Shown here: positions 1-7,879 of the stretch, piece by piece
How positions within the stretch are numbered: position 1 is the stretch's first letter
Layout of the letters: every line of letters starts with the position of its first letter
Origin: an uncultured Flavobacteriales bacterium
GTDB taxonomy: Bacteria; Bacteroidota; Bacteroidia; Flavobacteriales_D; Crocinitomicaceae
NCBI GenBank assembly: GCA_903879765.1
Contig: CAIRMS010000148.1
Span: 1 to 16,518 of the forward strand
Length of the DNA stretch: 16,518 bases
Direction of reading: 5' to 3'
Made by a program: the position numbers and the translations under genes
The notes under the pieces: generated by a model
Database searches by the model: none
The model's input: the letters and a program-made list of their open reading frames with translations, nothing else
Told to the model about the DNA's origin: nothing

Positions 1-887
1 AATCCCTTGTACTTTGTGCGTTTCACGGGACTTCGTTGAAAAAGTATTTGAAATCCTTCCTCCTGTAGATCCATCCAATCTTGCTTTTTCAAGTCAAGTA
101 AATCTGGATGAGGTTCAAATCGTTCTTCGTTGTGAAGAACAGAAAACCGATTCCATGGACAAACATCCTGACAAATATCACAGCCAAACATCCAATTATC
201 CATTTTTCCTTCAAACTCTTTGGGTAAAAGTTCGTTTTTTAATTCGATTGTTAAGTATGAAATGCATTTAGAACCATTCACGACATACGGTTCAATGATG
301 GCATCTGTTGGACACGCATCGATACACTTTGTACATGTTCCACAATAATCTTTTATGGGACCATCCGCCTCTATTTTCAGGTCTAAGATTAAATCCGCGA
401 TGAAAAAGAAACTTCCTTTTTTGGGATGAATTAAATTGCTATTTTTTCCAATCCAACCGATCCCCGCTTTCTTCGCCCAAGCTTTGTCCATGACTGGTGC
501 TGAATCCACGAATCCTCGTCCGTTCACTTCCCCGATTTCTTCTTGAATAAAAGCAAGCAGTTCTTTCAGTTTATCTTTAATGACGTAATGATAATCTTCT
601 CCGTAAGCGTATTTAGAAATTTTCGGTGCTTCAGGGTCACTTTGTTGTTGGCCTGTGTAATAATTGAAAAGCAATGAGATTACTGTTTTTGCATCCTCCA
701 CCAATAATCGTGGATCGAGTCTTTTGTCAAAATGATTGGCCATATAGGCCATTTCGCCGTGATGGTGTTTATTCAGCCATTTTTCAAGTCTTGGAGCCTC
801 TTCTTCCAAAAAGTCTGCTGTAGAAAAACCTACATGAAAAAATCCAAGTTCGTGGGCTTTATTGGTGATAAGTTGCTTGTAATCCAC
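1..887 (-). CDS. queG: Epoxyqueuosine reductase QueG (3' end cut by window edge)
   Basis: QueG reduces epoxyqueuosine to queuosine in the wobble position of certain tRNAs, using cobalamin and two [4Fe-4S] clusters in the cytoplasm. I translated 295 codons from a GTG at 885-887; the reading continues off the left edge, probably lacking only about ten or so residues. The conserved Asp lies in GFVDSAP (about D128), followed by AWAKKAGIGWIGKNS. The first cluster motif is CGTCTKCIDACP (C182, C185, C188, C192). The second group is C208 plus CDICQDVCP (C236, C239, C243). All eight expected cysteines are present. I chose the GTG because no ATG lies in frame near the N-terminus and the reading there begins MDYKQLI; ATT at 894-896 is a less likely alternative. 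It lies 11 bp after ruvB, a neighbour I recall from other Bacteroidota, and is probably cotranscribed. Confidence 0.93.
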   Translation of the reverse strand, partial: MDYKQLITNKAHELGFFHVGFSTADFLEEEAPRLEKWLNKHHHGEMAYMANHFDKRLDPRLLVEDAKTVISLLFNYYTGQQQSDPEAPKISKYAYGEDYHYVIKDKLKELLAFIQEEIGEVNGRGFVDSAPVMDKAWAKKAGIGWIGKNSNLIHPKKGSFFFIADLILDLKIEADGPIKDYCGTCTKCIDACPTDAIIEPYVVNGSKCISYLTIELKNELLPKEFEGKMDNWMFGCDICQDVCPWNRFSVLHNEERFEPHPDLLDLKKQDWMDLQEEGFQILFQRSPVKRTKYKG

Positions 888-898
888 TTTTGGAATGA

Positions 899-1921
899 TT
901 AGAAAAGCCCGCCTTGTGTCCAGCCGATATCTTTTCCAAGGTGACGATAGGTTTTCTCTGTTGCTTTTCTTCCTCTCGGTGTCCTCATGAGGAATCCTTC
1001 TTGAATGAGGAAGGGTTCATAAACTTCCTCTAAAGTTCCCGCATTTTCACCGATGGCGGTTGCAATTGTTGTGAGTCCAACAGGTCCCCCGCTAAATTTA
1101 TCGATGATGACTTTTAGGATGCGAATGTCCATTTCATCTAGTCCATTTTCATCGACATTTAAGGCTTTTAGTGCAAATTCGGTAATTTCCTCATCTATTT
1201 TTCCACTTCCTTTAATTTGTGCAAAGTCTCTGACACGACGAAGGAGTGCATTCGCAATTCGCGGTGTTCCGCGGCTTCTACTGGAGATTTTATACGCTGC
1301 GGATTCATCTATTTCGATGTGCAGTAAATGAGCGGAACGTTCAACGATGGAAGTAAGTGTTTTTGAATCGTAGTATTCTAAGCGTGAATTGATTCCAAAA
1401 CGCGCACGAAGGGGAGAGGTAAGTAGTCCCGAACGAGTCGTGGCACCGATTAAGGTAAATGGATTTAAGTTGATCTGAATACTGCGTGCGTTCGCACCGG
1501 AATCCAACATGATGTCAATTACGTAGTCTTCCATCGCGGAATACAAGTATTCTTCAATGACTGGACTCAATCGGTGAATTTCGTCGATGAATAATACGTC
1601 ACCAACACCGAGGTTCGTTAGTAATCCAGCTAAGTCGCCTGCTTTATCAAGTACGGGTCCAGAGGTAACTTTAAAACCAACTCCAAGTTCGTTGGCAATG
1701 ATATTTGCTAATGTTGTTTTTCCCAGTCCCGGAGGGCCATGAAGTAAAACGTGATCTAAAGGCTCGTTCCTTAATTGTGCAGCGCGGACGAATACTTCTA
1801 AGTTTTCGACTACGGTCGGTTGTCCAGCGAAATCACTGAGTGTTTTGGGACGCAGGACTTTATCAATTTCCTGTTCACCATTTTGTGCCGCTTCGTCTCT
1901 ATAATCAAAAGAATCTTCCAT
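899..1921 (-). CDS. ruvB: Holliday junction branch migration DNA helicase RuvB
   Basis: RuvB is the hexameric AAA+ motor that, with RuvA, drives Holliday-junction branch migration in recombinational repair. The 340-aa product has the usual RuvB length. Visible landmarks are Walker A GPPGLGKT (62-69), Walker B LFIDEIHR (D113, E114), sensor-1 GATTRSG (159-165), the arginine-finger segment LRARFG (R174) and a sensor-2-like RGTPR (about 217-221). The C-terminal winged-helix region includes GFLMRTPRGR. The start is an ATG. The gap to the upstream HAD gene is 41 bp and contains TATTTTTG on the minus strand (1928-1935), which fits the Bacteroidota -7 consensus. No well-spaced -33 TTG is present, so an internal promoter is only possible. 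ruvA and ruvC are not in the window. Identity is essentially certain. Confidence 0.98.
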   Translation of the reverse strand: MEDSFDYRDEAAQNGEQEIDKVLRPKTLSDFAGQPTVVENLEVFVRAAQLRNEPLDHVLLHGPPGLGKTTLANIIANELGVGFKVTSGPVLDKAGDLAGLLTNLGVGDVLFIDEIHRLSPVIEEYLYSAMEDYVIDIMLDSGANARSIQINLNPFTLIGATTRSGLLTSPLRARFGINSRLEYYDSKTLTSIVERSAHLLHIEIDESAAYKISSRSRGTPRIANALLRRVRDFAQIKGSGKIDEEITEFALKALNVDENGLDEMDIRILKVIIDKFSGGPVGLTTIATAIGENAGTLEEVYEPFLIQEGFLMRTPRGRKATEKTYRHLGKDIGWTQGGLF

Positions 1922-1962
1922 CTCCTACAAAAATACAAAAGCATTCCAAATGGAGCTCTGTT

Positions 1963-2625
1963 CTATTTCTGTATTTCCAATAAGAATTCATTCATCGTTT
2001 CGAAATGAAAATCCGCAACGGACAAACGAGGATTTGGGAAATGTGTTTTTTCAGGTATGCACACCACTTTCATTTTCGCTGCTAGTCCAGCAATAACGCC
2101 ATTAAAGGAATCTTCAATGACTAAACATGTATTTGGAGAAACCTGTAAATGTTGAGCAACAGTAAGGTAAACAGCTGGATGAGGTTTTCCAAAAGCTTCT
2201 GTTTCTGCGGAGTGGGCAAAGTCGAAAAAGTGTGCAATGTTTAACTCAGCGAGCACCACTTGAATAAGCCTGCTAGATGATGAAGTACCAAGTCCAATTT
2301 TTAATCCGGATTTTTTTAAAAATGCGAGTGTTTCGATTACCCCTGGAAGTGGCGTTGCATTTTCCGAAATGAGTTCGATCATTTTGACAATAATGGCCTC
2401 TTCCACATCTTGTTCATTTTCGACGCCCCAATTTTCATGGTGATTCCAAAAATGAACGACTTCATCGATGCGTAGTCCAACTGTTTTTTGAAAATCCGCT
2501 TTGGTTAATTTGGACCCCAACGAGTGAAACACTTCTTCCATGGCAATTTTCCAGAGTGGTTCCGAATCGATGAGCACGCCATCCATATCGAAAATAACAG
2601 CTTCGTATTGTGACAATTGAATCAT
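1963..2625 (-). CDS. HAD-superfamily phosphatase (beta-phosphoglucomutase/HxpB-like)
   Basis: This is a soluble 220-aa hydrolase of the haloacid dehalogenase superfamily, subgroup with an alpha-helical cap. Motif I is FDMDGVLIDSEPLW (nucleophile D13, acid/base D15), motif II is GLGTSSSS (about S115), motif III is the Lys of GKPHP (K147), and motif IV is VIEDSFNGV (E171, D172), so the enzyme should be active. The IDSEPLW signature resembles hexitol/2-deoxyglucose-6-phosphate phosphatases (YniC/HxpB) and beta-phosphoglucomutases. The sequence alone does not settle the substrate or choose between phosphatase and mutase. Its ATG overlaps the stop of the upstream secreted-protein gene in an ATGA junction (2622-2625), implying translational coupling. 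No sugar-metabolism gene is nearby to suggest a substrate. Confidence 0.9.
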   Translation of the reverse strand: MIQLSQYEAVIFDMDGVLIDSEPLWKIAMEEVFHSLGSKLTKADFQKTVGLRIDEVVHFWNHHENWGVENEQDVEEAIIVKMIELISENATPLPGVIETLAFLKKSGLKIGLGTSSSSRLIQVVLAELNIAHFFDFAHSAETEAFGKPHPAVYLTVAQHLQVSPNTCLVIEDSFNGVIAGLAAKMKVVCIPEKTHFPNPRLSVADFHFETMNEFLLEIQK

Positions 2626-3452
2626 GGTAGTTGAACTTTTGTAAATTTAGCTGGACCAAGAAATTTATTTTTTTCGTTTGAAATGAAAAAGGTGCCTGGA
2701 CCAATCGACACACATGCCTCCACCTGTTCGATGTGTGGATAGAAATATAGGTTTGATTTTGTCATTCCTTGTTTTGGGAATTCAAGTTTGATCAATCGAT
2801 TGTAAGTAGACAGTACTATGGTCTGATTCACTGTACACGCTCCCGTAACAGCATCTTTTAGATAGGACGTTCTGTTTAATTTTAATTCGGTCACTTTGGA
2901 AAGCGTTTTCGTTTGATTGGCTTCAAATTGCACCATATAAATAAATGAAAGTCCATCGAAAGGTTTGGTGCTATTTTTCGTGAAAATCCAGAGTTGTCCT
3001 TCGAAAAAAGTCATAGCTTCCGCATCGAAATGTCGTTCCTTGTTCAATGGAGGGAATGTCCGTTGTTCTTTATAGGAAATGTTCATTTTCTCAGCAATTA
3101 CTGTACTAGAATGGGCTATTTCACTTCGTTTCATGCGATAAATACATAAATCTTTACGCTCATTCATATTATTTCCGATATCGCCAATGTAGACGTAGTT
3201 ATCATCGATTGCTAATGCTTCCCAGTCGATGTTACTCGCATTTGACACACTAATTTTACGGGTGATTTGTCCATTTAAATTGAGCAAAAAAAGGATGGGT
3301 TCGTTTCCACCGTCATTGATGGCGATTAACGTTGAATCATTCCATTTTTCTAAACCGGATATTTCTGATAATTGAGAAGAAAGTGGGTAGTCTGTTTGTG
3401 CTGAGACGAATGAACTGAGAAATAAAATAAGTAGTCCAAGCGTGTACTTCAT
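2622..3452 (-). CDS. Secreted beta-propeller-like protein of unknown function
   Basis: The product is about 276 aa. The N-terminus, MKYTLGLLILFLSSFVSAQ, is a typical Sec signal peptide, so the protein should be exported. The rest contains short repeated beta-strand-like stretches with NDGGNEP, NIDWEALAID and YIGDIGNN motifs, then FDAEAMTFFEGQLWIFTKNS. This spacing of Asp/Glu-rich turns between hydrophobic strands resembles a beta-propeller, as in SdiA-regulated, phytase-like or SMP-30-like proteins, but I do not recognise a named family. I use the ATG at 3450-3452, which gives a TGATG junction with the upstream gene. A GTG one codon earlier (3455) is an alternative and would give a 4-bp overlap. 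The coupling to both neighbours suggests coordinated expression with the CNNM protein and the HAD enzyme. No lipobox or type IX secretion C-terminal domain is evident. Confidence 0.75.
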   Translation of the reverse strand: MKYTLGLLILFLSSFVSAQTDYPLSSQLSEISGLEKWNDSTLIAINDGGNEPILFLLNLNGQITRKISVSNASNIDWEALAIDDNYVYIGDIGNNMNERKDLCIYRMKRSEIAHSSTVIAEKMNISYKEQRTFPPLNKERHFDAEAMTFFEGQLWIFTKNSTKPFDGLSFIYMVQFEANQTKTLSKVTELKLNRTSYLKDAVTGACTVNQTIVLSTYNRLIKLEFPKQGMTKSNLYFYPHIEQVEACVSIGPGTFFISNEKNKFLGPAKFTKVQLP

Positions 3453-4708
3453 CACGATTCAATAAAAAGTCGAACAGTTTCGATTTTTCGATCACTGACT
3501 TCCTCCACGACAAGTCGGTATTTTTCGAGTTGTACACTATCTCCTTGAGTAGGAATGGATTCAATGTGATGGATGATTAATCCTGCGAGTGTATCGTATT
3601 CATCCGATTCTTCTAAGGAAAGTTTGAATGTTTCATTTAGGTAGTCGATATCGATTCGAGCAGAGAACAAAAATTCATTGTTGTTAATTTTTTCCTCTAA
3701 CCAGATTTCTTTGTCGTGTTCGTCTTCGATTTCTCCGAAAATTTCTTCAATGACGTCTTCCAGTGTGATGATACCGGCTGTTCCTCCGTATTCATCCGTC
3801 ACAACCGCAAAACTACCAGCCTGTTTTGTGAATTTCTCTAATAAATCCTTGCCAGAAATCACTGTTGGCACAAAGCTAATCGGCTTTAATATTTGCTTAA
3901 TTGATTTTGGTTGTGAGAATAAATCAAAGGAGTGAACATATCCAATAATGTTGTCGATATCATCCCGGTATACAATCAGTTTGGAAAGTCCTTTGGATAT
4001 GAGTAATTCTTTCACTTCCTCAATATCATCTTCAATTTCGACACCAATAATTTCCGTGCGTGGAATCATGCAGTCGCGTGCTTTGATATTCGTAAAATCT
4101 AGTGCATTACGCAGAATGAGCATTTCATTACTAAATTCTTCTTCATCTTTGATGCGCGCACTAAGTTCATCCACATAATGTTCGAGGTCAACTTTTGAAA
4201 AAACACGTGCGGATTGTTCCTGGCTTGAACCGAACAATTTTAAAATGATGTAGCTAAGAAATAAAACGAATTGGGTAGGTAGGTACAATAGGATGTAAAG
4301 TACCAACATCGGTGCGAGTGTTACATCCAGGAAGCGATTTGGATTAAGTTGAACCAATGCTTTCGGTAAAAATTCAGCTGTAACAAGAACGATAATCGTT
4401 GAAACGACGGTTTGTAAGATCAATAACAGTACTTCATCTGATATGCCGAGTCCCATAAAAAAATGATTCAGCACGCGTGCCGACGCAATTCCATACATAA
4501 CCAACGCGATGTTATTTCCCATTAAAAGGGATGCAATCATCGTGGATTCTTTGTGAAAGAAGAGACCGATGATTCTACTTTTCAGTGATTGATTTTTTTT
4601 CATGACTTCAATCCTTAATCGGTTTGAAGAAAGAAAAGCTAACTCCATTGCCGAAAAGAAAGCAGAAGCAAGAATTGAAATGAGAATGATAATCAAATCT
4701 ACACTCAT
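3452..4708 (-). CDS. CNNM/CBS/CorC-domain membrane protein (hemolysin family)
   Basis: This 418-aa inner-membrane protein has the standard CNNM layout. An N-terminal DUF21/CNNM membrane domain (about 1-170, with hydrophobic segments near 4-26, 57-75, 94-112 and 128-158) precedes two CBS domains (about 205-265 and 270-325). The latter end in the DEYGGTAGIITLEDVIEEIFGEI signature area (305-327). A C-terminal CorC_HlyC domain spans about 340-415. Members are linked to Mg2+/Co2+ efflux or homeostasis, and CBS pairs often bind adenine nucleotides; the 'hemolysin' name is historical. The N-terminus (FFSAMELAFLSSNRLRIEV) resembles the Bacteroidota version that I recall lying beside lptC, whereas here lptC is about 7 kb away. 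The gene starts 24 bp after purD and its stop overlaps the next start. GldE, a related gliding protein, was considered, but the N-terminus does not match it. Confidence 0.92.
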   Translation of the reverse strand: MSVDLIIILISILASAFFSAMELAFLSSNRLRIEVMKKNQSLKSRIIGLFFHKESTMIASLLMGNNIALVMYGIASARVLNHFFMGLGISDEVLLLILQTVVSTIIVLVTAEFLPKALVQLNPNRFLDVTLAPMLVLYILLYLPTQFVLFLSYIILKLFGSSQEQSARVFSKVDLEHYVDELSARIKDEEEFSNEMLILRNALDFTNIKARDCMIPRTEIIGVEIEDDIEEVKELLISKGLSKLIVYRDDIDNIIGYVHSFDLFSQPKSIKQILKPISFVPTVISGKDLLEKFTKQAGSFAVVTDEYGGTAGIITLEDVIEEIFGEIEDEHDKEIWLEEKINNNEFLFSARIDIDYLNETFKLSLEESDEYDTLAGLIIHHIESIPTQGDSVQLEKYRLVVEEVSDRKIETVRLFIES

Positions 4709-4732
4709 AATAGTTGTCTTAACGATCTTTGT

Positions 4733-6007
4733 TTAAAGTACATCTTGTCCGATGTCCTTACGGTAATAGGCTCCGTCGAAATTAATTTTTGAAATAGAAT
4801 CGTAGGATTTTTCCAAAGCGACCTCTAAATTTTTACCATAGGATGTAACGGCAAGTACACGTCCACCAGCTGTTAAAACGGAAGGTCCATCTGCACTGGT
4901 TCCTGCATGGAATACAATGCTGTCGACAATTCCGTTCAATCCAAAAATAGACTTCCCTTTTTCGTAATCTCCAGGATAACCACCTGAAACCATCATTACT
5001 GTGGCTGCACTTTTATCAATGAATTGAATGTCTCTTTCCGAAAGCGTATTGCTAGCAACACCTTCAAATAGATCCAGAATGTCAGATTTTAATCTTGGAA
5101 TAACCACTTCTGTCTCTGGATCACCCATTCGACAATTATATTCAATCACGTATGGATCACCTTTTACACTGATTAAACCGAAGAATACGAATCCTTTGTA
5201 GGTGATTTTCTCTGTTTTTAAACCTTTAATGGTTGGAACGATGATGCGATTATGGACTTTATCCATAAAGCTAGCGTCCGCAAATGGAACCGGGGAAATA
5301 GCACCCATACCACCTGTGTTTAGTCCGGTATCGCCTTCACCAATGCGTTTGTAATCCTTGGCTTCGGGCAGAAGTTTGAATGATTCTCCATCGGTTAATA
5401 CAAAAACAGATAGTTCGATTCCGTCAAGAAATTGTTCGATCACGACCTTGCTACTTGCTGCTCCGAATTTTTCATCGAGCAACATGCTTTTCAGTTCGTA
5501 TTTTGCCTCCTCAAGATCTGAAAGAATCAACACACCTTTTCCTGCTGCAAGTCCGTCTGCTTTCAACACATACGGTCCTTTCATTGCTTGTAAGAATGCA
5601 ATACCTTGAGAAATCGTTTCTGCTGTAAACGTTCCGTATTTCGCTGTTGGAATGGCGTGTCTAGCCATAAATGCTTTAGCGAAATCTTTACTACCTTCTA
5701 GTTGCGCACCAAATTTACTTGGACCAATGATGCCAACTTTTTTCAGTTGTTCATCCGCTTGAAAATAATCGTAGATCCCGTTAACCAATGGTTCTTCTGG
5801 TCCAACAATGACCATGTCAATTTGCTGGGAAATAACAAATTCTTTGATTGCATCGAAATCAGTTGGAGACAAATCAACATTTTTACCATGTTTTTTTGTT
5901 CCAGCATTACCTGGAGCGATGAATAGTTCATCTAAAATGGAGCTTTGTGCAATTTTCCATGCGAGTGCATGTTCTCTTCCACCGGACCCTAGTAAGAGTA
6001 CTTTCAT
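4733..6007 (-). CDS. purD: Phosphoribosylamine--glycine ligase (GAR synthetase)
   Basis: PurD joins glycine to 5-phosphoribosylamine with ATP hydrolysis, the second step of de novo purine synthesis. The product is 424 aa, normal for the family. It opens with MKVLLLGSGGREHALAWK, the signature N-terminus. The ATP-grasp domain shows YVLKADGLAAGKGV, GFVFFGLI and YNCRMGDPETE, the last containing the metal and nucleotide ligands of the family. I start it at the ATG at 6005-6007 rather than the in-frame TTG at 6011-6013. The ATG gives the canonical N-terminus and an exact ATGA overlap with the stop of purQ (6004-6007), pointing to translational coupling of two purine enzymes. The next gene in the run follows after 24 bp. 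Confidence 0.97.
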   Translation of the reverse strand: MKVLLLGSGGREHALAWKIAQSSILDELFIAPGNAGTKKHGKNVDLSPTDFDAIKEFVISQQIDMVIVGPEEPLVNGIYDYFQADEQLKKVGIIGPSKFGAQLEGSKDFAKAFMARHAIPTAKYGTFTAETISQGIAFLQAMKGPYVLKADGLAAGKGVLILSDLEEAKYELKSMLLDEKFGAASSKVVIEQFLDGIELSVFVLTDGESFKLLPEAKDYKRIGEGDTGLNTGGMGAISPVPFADASFMDKVHNRIIVPTIKGLKTEKITYKGFVFFGLISVKGDPYVIEYNCRMGDPETEVVIPRLKSDILDLFEGVASNTLSERDIQFIDKSAATVMMVSGGYPGDYEKGKSIFGLNGIVDSIVFHAGTSADGPSVLTAGGRVLAVTSYGKNLEVALEKSYDSISKINFDGAYYRKDIGQDVL

Positions 6008-6693
6008 GAACAATGAGTTAAAATCGATTGAAACAATGAAAGTCCATCCACATTGCCAAGATTTTGATCAGCAGCTCTTTCAGGGTGAGGCATCATACCG
6101 AAAACATTTTTGTTTTTATTGGTAATTCCCGCAATGGAAAGTAATGAGCCATTCGGATTGGATTCATCCGTAATCGCAGCATTTTCATCACAATAATAAA
6201 AAAGAACTTGGTCATTGTCTTGAATCGACTTCAGTGTATCTTCACTCGCAAAGAATCTTCCTTCCCCGTGAGCAATAGGTATTTTATATGCTTGATTTTG
6301 GTTCAGGTCCATACTTGGGGCAGCGCTTGAACTAGCAGGTTTCAAGAAAACATTTTTACAAATGAATTTCTGTGTATTGTTGTGAAGCAATGCACCTTCT
6401 AATAATCCAGCTTCAGTAAGAATTTGGAATCCATTACATATCCCCATTACATATCCACCTTTATTTGCGTGTTGAATTACTTCCGACATAATCGGTGAGA
6501 ATTTCGCGATAGCACCTGAGCGCAGGTAATCTCCGTATGAAAAACCTCCGGGTATAATGACCATATCCACCTTTTTTAAATCGGTATCCTTGTGCCACAA
6601 ATTCTCTACTTGTTGACCCAGTAAGTCACTCAAAACATAGATCATGTCTTGATCGCAATTTGACCCTGGAAACGTTACAACTCCAAATTTCAT
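6004..6693 (-). CDS. purQ: Phosphoribosylformylglycinamidine synthase glutaminase subunit PurQ
   Basis: PurQ is the class I glutamine amidotransferase subunit that supplies ammonia to PurL in the FGAM synthase reaction (fourth step of purine synthesis). The 229-aa protein begins MKFGVVTFPGSNCDQD, typical of PurQ. The nucleophile C86 lies in GICNGFQ and the rest of the triad is in MMPHPERA (H203, E205). HGEGRF (142-147) is another family hallmark. A stand-alone PurQ implies a three-part PurS/PurQ/small-PurL enzyme rather than the fused large PurL; purS and purL are not in the window. A TAATTTTG box on the minus strand (6713-6720) fits the Bacteroidota -7 element 20 bp before the ATG. The nearest TTTG (6736-6739) is only 15 bp further upstream, so an internal promoter here is tentative. 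The upstream membrane-protein gene ends 41 bp before this start. Confidence 0.97.
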   Translation of the reverse strand: MKFGVVTFPGSNCDQDMIYVLSDLLGQQVENLWHKDTDLKKVDMVIIPGGFSYGDYLRSGAIAKFSPIMSEVIQHANKGGYVMGICNGFQILTEAGLLEGALLHNNTQKFICKNVFLKPASSSAAPSMDLNQNQAYKIPIAHGEGRFFASEDTLKSIQDNDQVLFYYCDENAAITDESNPNGSLLSIAGITNKNKNVFGMMPHPERAADQNLGNVDGLSLFQSILTHCS

Positions 6694-6734
6694 TTTATCT
6701 TAAATTATCGTTCAAAATTAATCAATTATACCGC

Positions 6735-7703
6735 TCAAAGCTGTGTGAAGTCGAGGAAAAATTTCACAAATGAGTAGAGCAAGGCTATATAGAAAAAAAT
6801 ATTTGCTGGAATTCCTGAACGTTTACTTAAAAACGCATAGGTTAGAAAATAAGTTAATGGAATAATGGCAAGAGAAAAATAGAATAATGAACCTGAAAAA
6901 TAGAAATCGGCGCACCCTAACAAAAAGAGTAAGGTAAATACTAAACTTAGCATTTGAATTTGTTTTTTTAGTCGCAATGATGATTTTAGCATGCGTGCGC
7001 TCAGGCTTAGTAAACTAATAATCAATAAACCGATATAGATTATCACAATCGGATAGAGGTGAAGTGCGGAACGGTAATCATGCATTTGAAAGGAAGGAAG
7101 TTTCCAGTTGAAAACAAATTGATCAGTGAGGTATAAATAACTAAAGTAATAGATGAAAGGAACCCCAATTCCTACAATGCAGATAAAGAATTCGCGTAAA
7201 TTAAATGAGCGATTGATCACAATCATCATTAACATGACGGGTATCAAGATGATCAGGTAGGGAAGGAAAATAATGGCGATGCTCAATAACAAGGCCGCAT
7301 TAAAAATGGTCATTTTCCCTTCAGTATTTTGTTTTAACTGAAAAAGAACTCCGAGCGAGGCAATGAAAAAAAAATGTGCGATTAAAACAGGACTGAATTG
7401 ATTTAATGGAACAAACATTGGCGTTAAAACAACATAAATAAGGCTTATGATGTAGGTATTTTTGTCAAGGAATTCATAATTGTTAAAAACGGCATTTAGA
7501 AGCACCGCGTTCACAAGGATCAAAAAAGACTGGCCAAAGTAACTCCAGAAGTTACTCGTTGTGGTAGTATTGAAAAAAAGTCCGTCAGTTCGATTTGAAA
7601 TATGATGTTCTACTGCAAGCATATCTCCAACAACATAAAGGCCAATGATAAATGGCAGAAGCAATAAAACCGCTGTTCGGTTGTCTAGAAACAGTCGAAT
7701 CAT
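6735..7703 (-). CDS. Polytopic inner-membrane protein, DUF6427-like
   Basis: This 322-aa protein is almost entirely hydrophobic, with roughly ten predicted transmembrane segments and short charged loops (RSFNLREFF, RMLKSSLRLKKQ). I start it at the ATG at 7701-7703 (MIRLFLDNRTAVLLLLPFI). The frame extends to a GTG at 7733, which would add ten basic residues and seems less likely. The short amphipathic start followed by a long hydrophobic helix and the overall length recall the Bacteroidota-specific DUF6427 family, but I cannot confirm this without a profile search. No catalytic motif is visible. It is the first gene of the purQ-purD run and faces the divergent dksA-like promoter across 176 bp. 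No TAnnTTTG box on its strand was found in that gap, so its promoter is unclear. Function unknown. Confidence 0.75.
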   Translation of the reverse strand: MIRLFLDNRTAVLLLLPFIIGLYVVGDMLAVEHHISNRTDGLFFNTTTTSNFWSYFGQSFLILVNAVLLNAVFNNYEFLDKNTYIISLIYVVLTPMFVPLNQFSPVLIAHFFFIASLGVLFQLKQNTEGKMTIFNAALLLSIAIIFLPYLIILIPVMLMMIVINRSFNLREFFICIVGIGVPFIYYFSYLYLTDQFVFNWKLPSFQMHDYRSALHLYPIVIIYIGLLIISLLSLSARMLKSSLRLKKQIQMLSLVFTLLFLLGCADFYFSGSLFYFSLAIIPLTYFLTYAFLSKRSGIPANIFFYIALLYSFVKFFLDFTQL

Positions 7704-7806
7704 GCAACGAAGGTACTTTTTTCTTGCGGGCACTTTGTACTATTGTGAATAACTCGGTACAATTGTTCAAAATGACTCAATTAACGATAAATTAATTCCT
7801 TTTTGG

Positions 7807-7837
7807 TTTTTGATTTTCGGTAAAAATGATATATTTG
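7807..7837 (+). promoter_or_regulatory. Bacteroidota-type promoter for the dksA-like gene and lspA
   Basis: A -33-type TTTTTG (7807-7812) and a perfect TAnnTTTG -7 box, TATATTTG (7830-7837), are separated by 17 bp, matching the consensus of the primary sigma factor of Bacteroidota. Transcription should start near 7844, giving a leader of about 36 nt. A small hairpin (TTCTC-AAAC-GAGAA, 7844-7857) would lie at the very 5' end of that mRNA. The start site is inferred, not observed. Confidence 0.7.
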
Positions 7838-7879
7838 CTTTCCTTCTCAAACGAGAAATTACTTTGAAAGAATACCAGT

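Noticed and set aside
14..271. Plus-strand 85-codon open frame
   Set aside because: It lies wholly antisense to the strongly conserved queG Fe-S cluster region and has no protein-like features of its own.
1928..1935. Internal promoter in front of ruvB
   Set aside because: The TATTTTTG box fits the -7 consensus, but no TTG lies 17-23 bp upstream and such boxes are frequent in AT-rich gaps.
3452..4708. Gliding motility protein GldE
   Set aside because: GldE shares the CNNM/CBS/CorC layout, but the N-terminal membrane domain here matches the general hemolysin-family type and no gldD, mutY or ssb neighbour is present.
5358..6125. Several plus-strand open frames opposite purD and purQ
   Set aside because: All are antisense to confidently identified purine genes and have low-complexity Ser/Leu-rich or Phe-rich translations typical of shadow frames.
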